Assembly (NCBI GenBank): GCA_025617745.1
Contig: CM046863.1
Location: 59,538,085-59,602,084, forward strand
Reading direction: 5' to 3'
From: Heliocidaris erythrogramma
Taxonomy: Eukaryota; Echinodermata; Echinoidea; Camarodonta; Echinometridae
Length of the DNA stretch: 64,000 nucleotides
Positions 44,653-55,272 of the stretch are shown in pieces. The position numbers and the translations under genes were made by a program. Position 1 is the first letter of the stretch. Each line of letters begins with the position of its first letter. The notes beneath the pieces are model-generated. The model had not been told where the DNA came from and did no database searches. It saw only the letters and a program-made list of their open reading frames with translations.

Positions 44653-46997
44653 ATACACATATATGTAATAATGTAAGGAAGGGGAGTAAAAAGATGTATT
44701 AATCATTTCCCTCCTGGATGTTGAGGCCATGAGGTTGGATGGTGCGAAGTCGTCTCATCCAGTACTTCTCCCTGCTGGTTCGGACTGTGTCGGGACGGGT
44801 ACCTAAAGATTCAATGCCCTGTAGAATCATATCGGTGATGGAATGGTTAGGAAGGTTAAAATGGTGGCCCACTGGAGTGTCAAGCTTGGCTGTGTTGACA
44901 GTGGATCTGTGCCCATAGAAGCGTCTGTGTGTTGAGAATACGGTGGTTGTCATGAAGGATATTGCGGAGAGGAGGGAGATTAGGGTGGAAGGTGGTCACG
45001 AGAGGTATTCTGTCATTGGTATCCTGGCTGTCAGTTTTCTGTTTGAGAACTTCAGATCTGGGGAGGGAAAGAACTTTGTTGATGGCTTGTTGGGCTGTCC
45101 TGGCGCTATGGCCCCTGGCTACGAGATGTCTCTTCAAGTTCCTGGCATGGAAGGAAAAGTCGGAATCCTCAGAGCAGATACGGCGAAGTCTGAGGGCCTG
45201 ACTGTAGGGGATGCCGGTTTGCAGTGACGGGGGTGGCAGCTGGATGAGTGGAGGTACTGGTGGGTATCAGTGGGTTTGGTGTAGAGAGTGGTGGTGAGAC
45301 GGTTAGACTCCTTCTTGACTGTGACATCGAGGAAGTTGGTCTTCTGTTGGGAGAAATCAGAAGTGAATTTGATGGTCCTGTGGAAGGAATTGATGTGGGC
45401 AATGAATGTTTGGAGGCTGTCTTCCTCCCTGGTCCAGATGAAGAAGATGTCGTCGATGTAGCGCCACCAGATCCATGGGCGACAGGGGGCTGAATCTAGC
45501 AGCTGTTGCTCCAGCTTGGTCATGAAGAGACAGGCGTAGGAAGGGGCCATCCGTGTGCCCATCGCTGTGCCGAATGCCTGTAGGTAGTGTTTGTCCATGA
45601 AAGTGAAGTTGTTTTTTGTTAGTACATGTGACATGAGAGATTTGATGTCGGATACTGGGGGACTCGAGTGACCGCTGTTAGCCAATGCTGCACATGAGGC
45701 TGAAATACCTTCGTCATGGGGGATGTTGGTGTAGAGGGATGAAACATCAAAAGTGCCGATGATTGCAGTCTCGGGAATCCTTGATCCTTGATGTTATTGA
45801 GTTTCCTGAGAAAGTCTGGTGTGTCATGGATGTAGGAGGGTGCAGTTGAGACAAGGGGTTTAATGTGGTGATCAACAAAGAGGGAGATGTTCTCTGTAGG
45901 GGAACCATTTCCCGAGAGGATGGGTCGACCAGGGTTGCCAGGTTTGTGGATCTTGGGGAGGAGATAGAAACGAGCAGGTTTCGCATTAGTGGGGGAGAGA
46001 AATTTGTGGGCCTTCTTGGAGAGGTGTCCACGTTCCTTCATGTTATTAAGTGTCGACTGGATCTGTTGAGAGAAATCACAAGTGGGGTCGGAATCAAGGG
46101 GTGTGTAGTGGGATCGGTTGTTGAGATGTTTCATGGCTTCGTCGATGTACTGCTGGCGGTCCATAACTACGACGGCTGATCCTTTGTCTGCGGGCTTGAT
46201 GATAATATCCGACCTGTTTCGGAGCGAGGAGAGAGCTTGGCGTTCTTCTCGAGGAAGGTTATCATGGGTTCTGCTGGTGGGAGTATCTGTGGAGAGAACT
46301 TGGGATGAGACGGCTTGAATGTAAGTTTCAAGGGAAGAAACTCTGTTCTTGGGGGGATCCATGTGCTTTTCGGGTGGAAGGGCTCAGGATCAGAAGGGGG
46401 TTCATCTAGAAAAAACTCTTTGAGGCGTATCCTGCGATAGAAAGTAGAGAGGTCTTGGCTGAGTGCTATCTGGTCGACTTCCGGTGGAGTGGGGCAAAAC
46501 GTGAGGCCTTTTGAGAGAAGAGAGGTTTCTGCTTGGGAGAGGTGAGAAGACGAGAGGTTAACAACTGAATGAGGTGAAGCATCAGTGTTGTTGGTATGTC
46601 GTTTGAATCTGTTCGTGAGGTTGCCTATTTTCTTATTCCTACGTTCAGTGAGGTCAGACCTGTGTTTAGAGAGACAGGATTCAATTTCATCATTATATTT
46701 AAGCCATTGGGTGTGGGTGGTGCAGGAACGTAGTTTATCGTCCAATTCGTTGATATCAGCTGAAAAGGAGTTAAGTGAGGCTGCACATTGTTCGGAGAGG
46801 ATGTTAATTAATCGAATGGATGCTGCATGTAAAGTCTGGTTCCAGCGTTTCCGTAGGTCAGGTGTGAGTGTTCCAAGAACGGGAGTGCATTGGAGTTGGA
46901 GGCCTGTGGGTATAATGCGATTGAGGGAATAAAATCTATAGTTGTCCTGGTGGAAAGAGAACTACTAACTAGTAGTTCATAAAGAGATCATAAAGAG
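43951..46997 (-). mobile_element. Penelope-like element (decayed)
   Basis: About 3.05 kb, minus strand, bounded by an 11-bp target duplication AATCTACTAAC at 43940-43950 and 46998-47008. Translated pieces in order: an N-terminal part with SLLSKGLTFCPTPPEVDQIA; the core with DIIIKPADKGSAVVVMDRQQ and ARFYLLPKIHKPG; the RT block GTAMGTRMAPSYACLFMTKL and RYIDDIFFIWT; a KTNFLDVTV block; then a C-terminal part (DTPVGHHFNLPNHS, EKYWMRRL) typical of the GIY-YIG end. The nuclease core itself is not recognisable. The pieces lie in several frames, so the copy is broken in several places. The 3' region carries a hammerhead-like motif, as reported for this class. Confidence 0.85.
44031..44057 (-). ncRNA. 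Hammerhead-ribozyme-like core in the Penelope-like 3' region
   Basis: On the minus strand CTGACGA, then a helix GATTC-TGCTA-GGATC, then GAAA: the conserved hammerhead core with a five-pair stem II (one G-U). Just downstream GCTCAGGC can form a two-pair stem III. I could not identify a convincing cleavage triplet, so activity is uncertain. Hammerhead motifs are known from Penelope-like elements, which supports the call. Confidence 0.6.
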
Positions 46998-47144
46998 AAT
47001 CTACTAACAGTTAGATTTTTGATATAATTATGAGATAAAGATTACCATACTTGCAACAGTGATGGCACGAACATTGCATATGCATGCACTGTTCTTGACG
47101 CTCAGAAACTGCCCTCTCTCGTCGGTGGCGCAAGTCCTGTAAAA

Positions 47145-48670
47145 AAAAAAACATGCGCGGACATCATGTCTGAGGCCGACCCCGAAAACCAAGTTTTTGT
47201 TATGTATTTCGCGTCATTCAATATTATTATTAGTTATCGCATTTCCTCAATCGCATGACAGATAAAAATAATAATAATAAAATCGTCCGTCTCTTATTCT
47301 GATTTCTGTCATATATTAGCTTCTTTTAAAAGATCTTTTACTGTATGGAACCGGACTTTCTTTCAACCCCCCCCCCCCTTTTTTTTAAATTAACTGCCTC
47401 AAAGTTATATAAAGTATACTGAAAATAATTAATACTGTTACCATCTTATGGCTATCCATATTTTATAATACAAATATATTCCTAGTCTAGCAATTCAAAC
47501 TATTTAGTTCCTATAATTCACTTAATATCTTATATTTTATCTTCAAAAGGTTCATAATGCCCAAACACAAATTTCCCATACACCCTGGGGTTCATATTTC
47601 CGAAAATGAAATGGGGTAAATGATCAATATTTTCAACGACTGTACTAAGCTTTTCCTCCTTTAAAAGGCACAAATAGCTGTGCACTCATAGCCATGATAT
47701 GGGTGATGGAATCGCATGGAATTTATTGTCCAGCTTTTTGCTCGTTCTGACGTAGGGCCGGTCGTCGTGAAATCACATTGCGTGCAGTGTACACGGGACT
47801 TACCATGCAGCGCAGCTAGCAGACGACAGTGTCTGTGCTTGTGCGGGCTGCTTGTTTACGTTTTACAACCTTGCCTAGGCAGATTTTCCCAAAGTTTAAC
47901 TAAATGGCACGAGCTCACTCTACACATTGACAGGCGCAAGTATGTGCATGCCATCGATCTCTACCAGTGGAGGTGGAGATCGATGGTGCTAAAAAAAAGT
48001 TGCGATTAAAACGCAACTTTTCATGCAAGAGGGCCCTGGGGTACCTAGCTTTTTCATGTTTATCAAGGTTATGAATATGAATTATAACTATGAATGGACA
48101 TTACAGGCAGTTATAGCTTGCCTATTACCTCCTTGGCTATATCTATAAGCTTAAATTGTTGCCTACATACGAACATACACAGTACGCAAGTTCAGTCAGT
48201 ACTTAGAGTGACCTAGAGCCGTTTGGTTGCAATTTATGGAAAATATGCCTAGGCACGGTTACAAAACGTAAACGCCCCGTGCAGGCTGATGGGCCATGGG
48301 CTGGGCGAGATTGATCTATAATAAATATTGGTGCCTGACTGCTCAATATCAATAGATGGCGCTCGATAGATTCAAACGCAAATAGATTCGATCATACACA
48401 GTATGCCCTCCGAAGGAGGGCTAGAGGGCCAACTAAAATCTGACCTTTGACATTCCATAGGCTTTGCATTGGATGCATTGTGGGAGCTTTGGCCAATTTG
48501 AACAGTGAGCTGGGAGGGTCAATTTCAATAAATGTTTATTCATGAGGAAAGACGTCAAGAACTCGTCAAATACTGTTCGATGATTGGTTAGTGGCTATAT
48601 TAACATAATGTTTTATGTATAAGATCATACACAATTCATTTTTTTCATTCCCACAATTCCCTAAGATTTT
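47145..48670. other. No gene seen; hairpin fragments
   Basis: AT-rich with a C run near 47366-47378. At about 47930-47990 GTGCATGCCATCGATCTCTACC and GGAGATCGATGG form a hairpin resembling the sequence next to 42093, a probable fragment of the same foldback family. TTGCGATTAAAACGCAA is a second small hairpin near 48000. Confidence 0.45.
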
Positions 48671-48772
48671 GACAAGAAATGGGGAAAATGGCGGCCGTGC
48701 GGGTAGTGCTACTTTTGTGTCATTTCAACACAAATCTCAAAACACTTTGTTTTTGAGAATTTTCTGTTTTAG

Positions 48773-48859
48773 AAGGAGTTTGTCTTGTAAGTCTCACGAA
48801 AGCAGAAAATCATCCGGGGGACATTCTCATCAAAATAATGCCGTATGATGCCATGAAAT
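48773..48859 (+). CDS. Candidate internal exon, unrecognised protein
   Basis: An 87-base stretch between an acceptor-like TTTTCTGTTTTAG and a consensus donor GTAAGTAA. The open frame contains VCLVSLTKAENHPGDILIKI and MPYDAMK. Upstream, AAAATGGCGGCC at about 48686 resembles a YY1-type initiator motif often found at animal promoters. Joining to the exon at 49678 would create a TAG, so the two are not simply consecutive in this frame. Treat as weak. Confidence 0.25.
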
Positions 48860-49677
48860 GTAAGTAAATATGTATTTTGTTTAACGTTCCTCTTAATAAT
48901 TGGGATGTGTTCGTCGTGGCTGCCAATCAGTTCACTGTACAAAACGTATTATCCCACACCACTCAGTCCCCCTCTCTTGCATGACAAAACAAAATTATTA
49001 TCTTTGACTGAACTCTTAAAACGGTCATTTTGAATAGTCTACTGGTAATATTTTTCGAAAAGATCAGAAATTTTCCGAAGATCTGTATATTATGATAGTG
49101 CTCTAGCCTAAAAATTAAAGTGCATGGCTTCATTACCGACAATCTGCGGAAGATGTGGACCAGTTCAAGATTGATCGTGACACTGAATGCGCAAGCTCCT
49201 CACTCTGGGGAGCTGGGCCGCGCCGAATAAGATCTTGCCCAGCGGTCTCTTAGTTTTGGGTGCGCCGATCCTGGCCGGCTAACTGCGCTTTGCCTACGGC
49301 TATACGATAGCCTGGATCTATTCTAGGCCTACCTTAGACTTTGAGTTAGGCCCTCGGCCTCGCCTTGAACTTTGTTTAAGGAGGGTCTAGAATGATGAAC
49401 TTAGAATTTGAATGATAATGTCTTGAATCATGCTGGACCAGATTAAAATGTTCTTTATTATATACAGTATAACCTTATGCTGCTACTGAGAGCTGTCCCA
49501 ATTTATTTTATGTACTGTACTCTGTAGTGATAACCATGACGAGTCACCACTGTCACTGAGACGAGAGAGTACATAGGGCCTTCATGTGCGAGTGATATTA
49601 TTAATTTAAACAGTAGATCTGTGGCATGCTTTTAATTACTACTATGATTCTAACCTCTTGTTCTCTTTTTATTGCAG

Positions 49678-50674
49678 AGCTATTGCCTTGGACCGAAGTA
49701 GAGAAACACAGGGGGACCAGGACCAGATCATTCAATATCGTGATACTAAAAACTGATAGACCCTACCTGGGGCTAGGCTGTAGATTATTGTCATCCACTC
49801 ACTGCAGGAAACCCAAGTTGAACTGGAAAGGTAAATTGTTTTTTGAAAATGTAGACCTCTAAGCCCACATAATTGGTGTAAATTTCAATATTCCATTGCT
49901 TAGGCTTAGTAGTAGCTCTGTAAGATTAGATCTTATTATTAATAGACTTAGATTTCTACCGACATGGTCTGTGCAGTCAAAATCAAAATTCTAAAGTCCA
50001 GTAAATTATTTTGATTTAGCCATTTTAAAGTTTACTAAATGCCTTGGTCTAGGATCAAATTTGGAATGGAAGATGAAAATATGTACGTCTGTTAAATGAT
50101 TTAAACTTAGATTTACATTTCTATAATTAAGAAGGAAGAACAAATGCAGTGGTGGGTATTTTTTTTTTTTTTTTTTTTGGGGGGGGGGGCAATCCCGGCC
50201 CGTGCCCCCCCCCCCCCTTTCAAACAACAGTATGCATTGTGCCCCCCTTTTAGAACGGAAAACCTTTTTTGTTTTTGTTTTTGTTCTTGTTTAGTTTTCG
50301 TGTCAGATATTTATGGAGGGAAACAGGACCCCATAACCCCCTCCCCCCACCGAGCGATATTTGGAGGGCTGGCAAGACCAAACAATATGCGGATCTCCCT
50401 CCTAGCAGTTTCCCAATGTTGACAATCCAGCATTTGTATGCCCCCCCCCCCCCTTATTTTACAAAATTCTGGATCCGCCCCTGGATAGATGTACCCATTT
50501 TTGTTTCCTTCTTTAAAATTCAGTCCACAGTCTACAAAAAGTTTAATTTTTGTTTGTCCTTTTTGTTTTTATAATGCAGGTTGTCGAAGGAAGGTCATCA
50601 CTTACATTGCTTGTTACGTGTCAAGTAACGGAGTAATTAAGGATCGAAGTATTTTTATTTGTATTATCATTTAA
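49678..50674 (+). CDS. Candidate two-exon gene end, unrecognised protein
   Basis: Exon 49678-49830 follows a strong acceptor (TTCTCTTTTTATTGCAG) and ends at a donor GTAAATTG. Exon 50580-50674 follows TTTTTATAATGCAG. The phases agree: the first exon ends with one base and the second supplies two, giving a continuous frame containing LLPWTEVEKHRGTRTRSFNI, GLGCRLLSSTHCRKPKLNWK and GCRRKVITYIACYVSSNGVI, ending at TAA 50672-50674. The protein is Cys/Arg-rich and I do not recognise it. The intron holds a MITE (50147-50483). Frame-compatible splice sites support a host gene, but chance is possible for exons this short. Confidence 0.35.
50147..50483. mobile_element. MITE of the CAGGGGCGGATCC family, copy 3
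   Basis: Left CAGTGGTGGGTATT, right TTCTGGATCCGCCCCTG. A T run joined to a G run, CCCGTGCCCC, AGTATGCATTGTG, AATGTTGACAA, GCATTTGTATG and a C run follow the same order as in 30767-31012. Confidence 0.65.
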
Positions 50675-50689
50675 ACATAAAGTTTAATT

Positions 50690-51470
50690 AATTAATTTCT
50701 CTCGAGATTTATTGCTAATTTACATAATGGCAATTACATTTATTCTAAATGTCAGGAATGCTATTTCTGAGCTGGAAATTGAATGTCAAAGTTTGGGTCA
50801 AAAGAAAGAGCTAACATATTATTCAAAGGGGAAACAAACAGATTTGTAACTTTCATTTATTTATTTTTTTTTTCCATTTTTTTTCCATTTTTTCCCCATT
50901 TTTTACATTTTTCATTTTTCATTTTTCATTTTTTTTTTTTTTTTGGGGGGGGGTGGTTCAGGGTTGAATGGCCCTTATTTCAATCACTTGACATTTCACT
51001 TCAAGATCATTTATAGATACACCCCCTAATTCGTAATTTTGAAATAAAAGCAAAGACTAAATTTGACATCGGATTTACCTTTTGTAGGTGTACATGTCCA
51101 TGAACACGTAATTAAAAATATATTGCAATTGGTACGGTTGGCCCCTATTGAAACATGATTATGAGAAAGTGATTAATCTTGAGCCTAATTCTAAATTATT
51201 TTCACACTTCAAAAAAATATTTGATAAAAACCTTTTAAGTACAGTCAGTTATCATGTCACCTCAGAATAATGCAGTAATTTAAATTCAAACTATAACCAA
51301 TAAATTTTCAAAATCAAATAATTTTCCTTTTAATTCCAATGTAATTTAGAAATAGAGTTAGAAAAATGTGGCATGACTACATTATGAAATATGATTTTAG
51401 TTCATCATCTTTAATGCAACGTGTGTTTATAATTGTATGCATAAGTAGTGCATTAAGATGTAATCATATT
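50690..51470. other. No gene seen; T-rich
   Basis: A TTTTTCATTTTTC-type tract with a T run and G run near 50860-50955; otherwise AT-rich with no supported ORF. Confidence 0.4.
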
Positions 51471-52262
51471 TATCATAACTGAGAATAATTCTGTTCAGCC
51501 TTTGACAGAGTCCTGGAAGCAAATCCGATGGGCATCTCTTGACCATCACTCATCTGGTGCGACAACACTACTCCAACACCATATCGTGAAGCATCGCACG
51601 ACAGAACTAGTGGCTTCGCTGGATCAAAATGCACCAGAACTTGTGAGGTCAACAGCAGTCGTTTTGACTTCTTGAAGGCAGTCTCTTGCTGTTCAGTCCA
51701 TTGCCACTTAACATCACGAGCAAGGAGCTGATGTAAAGGTGCCAACACAGTGCTCAGAGAGGGTAGAAAGCGCCCATAATAGTTCAGGAGACCCAAGTAT
51801 GCCTTCAATTCTGTTACATTGGTTGGACTTGGGGCTTCCAACACTGCTTGAACCTTGTCCTCTACTGGGTGCAAACCACAGGCATCTATCTTATAGCCCA
51901 AGTAGATAACCTCAGGGGCTGCAAACACACACTTCTCTCTTCTCAGACGAACCCCTGCCTTTTCAAATCGCTGGAGTACTCTCTCTAGGTTCTCTCTATG
52001 CTCCTCGTCATTCTTTCCAGTCACCAGCACATCATCCAGGTACCCCACAACTCCTGGTAAACCCTGGATCAAACTATCCATGGTCCTCTGGAAAATACCT
52101 GGTGCGGACGACACTCCAAAGGGCAGTCTATTGTACTGAAATAGACCCTGGTGTGTTGTGATAGTTACATACTTTCTTGAGTCCTCATCAAGTTCTACTT
52201 GTTGATAAGCGTGTGACATGTCTAGCTTCGTGAACTTCGTTCCACCTGCTAACTTCACTAGG

Positions 52263-52700
52263 ACAGTCAGACCCAACTCCGTAATACCGAGCACAGGTAT
52301 ATACTCCGAAAACGGCGTATAGAACAAGATGAATACAGAGCCCTCATCGTTCAGTATGAGACAGTGTGTACAAAAGGCATGTGGAAAATCTTGCAAAGTC
52401 AACCTGCCAACGATATACATATTCTTAAAAATAATGCTGCGTGTCAATTATCTTCAAAATCCTTGAATGATTTGTCATATGAAGTGAATTTCATATGACA
52501 AAAATTTGAAATAAATATATCCGCAGCATTATTTTTGAAAAATATATTATCAACAGCAGGTCAACACTGCACGATTTCCCCCATGCCTTTTGTACACACT
52601 GCCTCGCACTGAACGATGAGGGCTCTATATTCATCTCGTTCTATACGCCGTTTTCGGAGTATATACCTGTGCTCGGTATTACGGAGTTGGGTCTGACTGT
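52263..52700. mobile_element. 438-bp palindromic DNA transposon inside the LTR fossil
   Basis: Ends ACAGTCAGACCCAACTCC and its complement; the two arms of about 215 bp mirror one another nearly throughout (CGAAAACGGCGTATAGAAC, TGTGTACAAAAGGCATG). AGG flanks both sides (52260-52262 and 52701-52703), a 3-bp target duplication. No ORF. Superfamily unknown. Confidence 0.85.
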
Positions 52701-54310
52701 AGGAGATCATCAATCTGTGGCAAAGGATAGCTATCCACCTTAGCCTCCCTGTTAACTGTTACTTTATAATCGCCACAAATCCGTATTGTGCCATCTGTCT
52801 TCACAACTGGTACTATGGGGGCTGCCCATTCAGAGAACTCAACAGGAGAAATTATCCCTCCATCTTGAAGACGTCTTAGCTCTTGTTCAACTTTCTCCTT
52901 GATAGCAAAAGGCACTGGGCGTGGTTTGAAGAAATGAGGAGTGGCGTTTTCCTTCAAGTGGATTTTAGCTTTCTGTCCTTTCACCTTGCCCAACTCCTCC
53001 TTGAAGACTGACGAGTACTTATGTGCCACATCCTCTAGCACAGGACCCCTCACACGCTTGACCTGGCCCCAATCCAGTTTCAAGTATGGAAGCCAGTTGC
53101 GTCCAAGCAAGGCAACTCCTTTTCCAGATACTACCATCAGTGGTAACTTAGCAGTTTCTCTCGAACTGGAGACTTGTACATCACACAGTCCCCTGATCTT
53201 GACCTTATGCTCTGTATATGTTCTCAGATAAGCTCTCGAAGCTTGTAGTTTCTTGTTTGGAAAATGGCTTCTAAACTCCGACTCATTCATCACAGATACC
53301 GCTGCACCAGTATCGATTTCCATCTCAATGGACTCTCCATCAATATCAACTGTAGTGAAGTAAGGTTCAGTAGATTTATCTCTGATAGTGTACAGTGTAT
53401 ACGTTTCTTCACCTTCATCTGTCTCACTACCAGCATCAAGGGCATGCGTAGGGTGTCCTTTCCCTTTCCCTTTCACCTTACCACTACTTTTAGGCTTCGT
53501 AGACTTCTTCTCAGCTTGTGATGCTTTCTTGTTATTCTGCTTTGGTTTTCTACAAACAGCTACCAAATGTCCCTTAATACCACAATTGTGGCATGTTGTG
53601 TTGATGTGTTTACAATCGCGGGCTATGTGATCAGGACAAGCACATCGAAAACAGCGCCCCTTCAGTGGATTGCCCTTACTGGGAGAGGTCAACTTGTGCA
53701 CCCTCTTGGAACTGACCATCCCAGAAAGATCTTGAGCATTCATAGTAGCAGATTCCATGGCTTGCGCCATCTCCAGAGCCTCAGCAAACTTAAGCTCCTT
53801 CTGACTCAACAACCTTCGTTGAGTGCGCACATCATTCGTACCGCACACAATCCTGTCTCGTAGCATCTCTTGCAACGTAGTCCCATAACTACAGTGTTCT
53901 GCAATACGTCTCAAATCAGCTACAAAATCTGCCACACTCTCCCCTTCACGTTGAACCCGACTGTTGAACTTAAACCTCTGCACTATGATACTGGGTTGGG
54001 GACACTCATGCTCTTTTACAAGCTTAACCAGTTCATCGAAAGTCTTGTCCCCTGGCTTAGCAGGAGCCAGCAATGTTTTCATTAAGTTGTAAGTCTTCGG
54101 CCCGACCGAGGACAACAATATGGACTTCTTCTTGCTAGCATGGATATCATTAGCATCAAAAAAATGTTCCATTCGCTCCACATAATCCATCCACGACTCT
54201 CCACTACCATCATACTGGGCAATACTCCCAATGGTCGCCATCCTCGCCGAGAAAGACACAGTTCTAGACTACAAAAGGCACCGATGGCGATGACGCCGAG
54301 CTCTGCTACT

Positions 54311-54465
54311 TTATCCTCGTCGCCACTGTGATAACCGAGTGTTCATAACTGAAATTAGCTTAATTAGAGACATTCCAATGACAATTCCAGTCGAGTCCTT
54401 TCTAACGTTACATGGCCATCGCCATCTTTTATTCCAACTGACGTAGCTGGCGCTATGCCACTACA
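54311..54465 (-). repeat. Probable 5' LTR with adjoining primer-binding site
   Basis: TGGCGACGAGGATAA at 54311-54325 (minus) resembles primer sites of Mag-type elements and lies about 50 bases before the gag start. Next to it the sequence ends in CA at 54327, and TGTAGTGG at 54465 could be the other LTR end, with AATAAAAG between. Without a second LTR the outer border is a guess. Confidence 0.45.
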
Positions 54466-54479
54466 ACCAAACGTTCAGA

Positions 54480-55270
54480 TACCACAAAGGCAACAAACAT
54501 TAGCCTATAATCATTCAGCTAATTGTTAGCCTATTACAAATATCTTGAAATTACTCGTATTTGATTATTTAAGAGGGAGAGCAGTGTCTCAAAAAGTTGC
54601 AATTTTCTTGCTTGACATTATCCCATGGGGGTTGCCATTTTCTTTAAAAAGTAATGTCAGGGCAGTTCTATTTGTGAGATACCCACTAACCTATACACTA
54701 GCTACCATGACACTCATGATCAGCTGTGGAATGCACGACATTGGATTTTCTCATAATTAAGCCATTTTTATAGTCATGTACATTCAAATGAAGATACTTT
54801 TATCCTGTCTTATAACCTATTTGTGTCAAGATATTTGGTTCAGCTGTTTCTTTTGTTAAGCAGGATTGTAAGTTGCTTCTGACAAAGGTTTGTCAATTCT
54901 TCAAAGAAGTGACAAAGACCTCCAACTGCTCTTAGATATCACCTGTGCGAGACAATGGGGGTACCAAGATGGTTGCCATTTCGCATGGGTGGCTTTAGTT
55001 GTACAATAACTATTCATTATGCAACATCTTTTCCACTGTATACAGGTAAATGGACATGTACTGCAATGACATCACAGTTTTTTTTCTTAAAAATGGCACC
55101 CCCATGGGATAATATCTAGCAAGAAATCTGCAAACTTTAGAGAGACTGTTCTCCTTACTGAGTAATCAAAGCAGATTATTTTCAAGATATTTTGAAGAGG
55201 CTGACAATTTTCCACATGATTATCAGCTAATGTATGTTGAGTTTCATTCTCCTTTCCCTTACAAAAATTT
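54480..55270. other. No gene seen
   Basis: AT-rich flank. CCATGGGG...GGCAACC-type words occur near 54625 and 55095 on opposite strands (TTGACATTATCCCATGGGGG and CCCCATGGGATAATATC), together with GAGAGCAGTGTCTC/GAGAGACTGTTCTCC, so an imperfect inverted repeat spans about 54560-55180. Confidence 0.5.
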
Positions 55271-55272
55271 TC

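Larger units (their letters stand above)
42012..47141. mobile_element. Large foldback element split by a retroelement
   Basis: ACAGGACTTGCGCCACCGAC and about 80 bp that follow (42012-42093) are mirrored at 47062-47141. Just inside, TTGCAAGTAAGGTAAGC...AAAATCTAACTGTTAG near 42350-42405 is mirrored at 47005-47057. The interior is itself a large palindrome. Removing the inserted retroelement from the count leaves about 2.1 kb. No transposase ORF seen. Fragments of the same end (CATCGATCTCTACC hairpin) occur at about 47930-47990. Confidence 0.65.
51473..54465 (-). mobile_element. Ty3/mdg4-type LTR retrotransposon fossil (Mag/SURL-like)
   Basis: Minus-strand remains, in order: a probable 5' LTR and primer-binding site, gag with a capsid-like part and zinc knuckles (CFRCACPDHIARDC, CHNCGIKGHLVAVC), protease (IDTGAAVSVM), reverse transcriptase (LDMSHAYQQVELD, GYLDDVLVTG) and the start of RNase H (VLSCDASRYGVGVVLSH). 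Integrase and the 3' LTR are not seen. The element is broken, with about two or three major breaks, one being a DNA transposon inserted into the RT region. Good preservation of the coding parts suggests a moderate age. The Mag/SURL assignment rests on the primer-site sequence and general style. Confidence 0.8.

Noticed and set aside
45134-46932. Plus-strand reading frames antisense to the Penelope-like element
   Set aside because: They mirror the codons of the minus-strand retroelement, which has the recognisable motifs.
49130-49320. GC-richer stretch considered as a tRNA or small RNA gene
   Set aside because: No cloverleaf, A box or B box could be placed.
52679-53863. Plus-strand frames over the gag-pol region
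   Set aside because: Antisense shadows of the LTR fossil.
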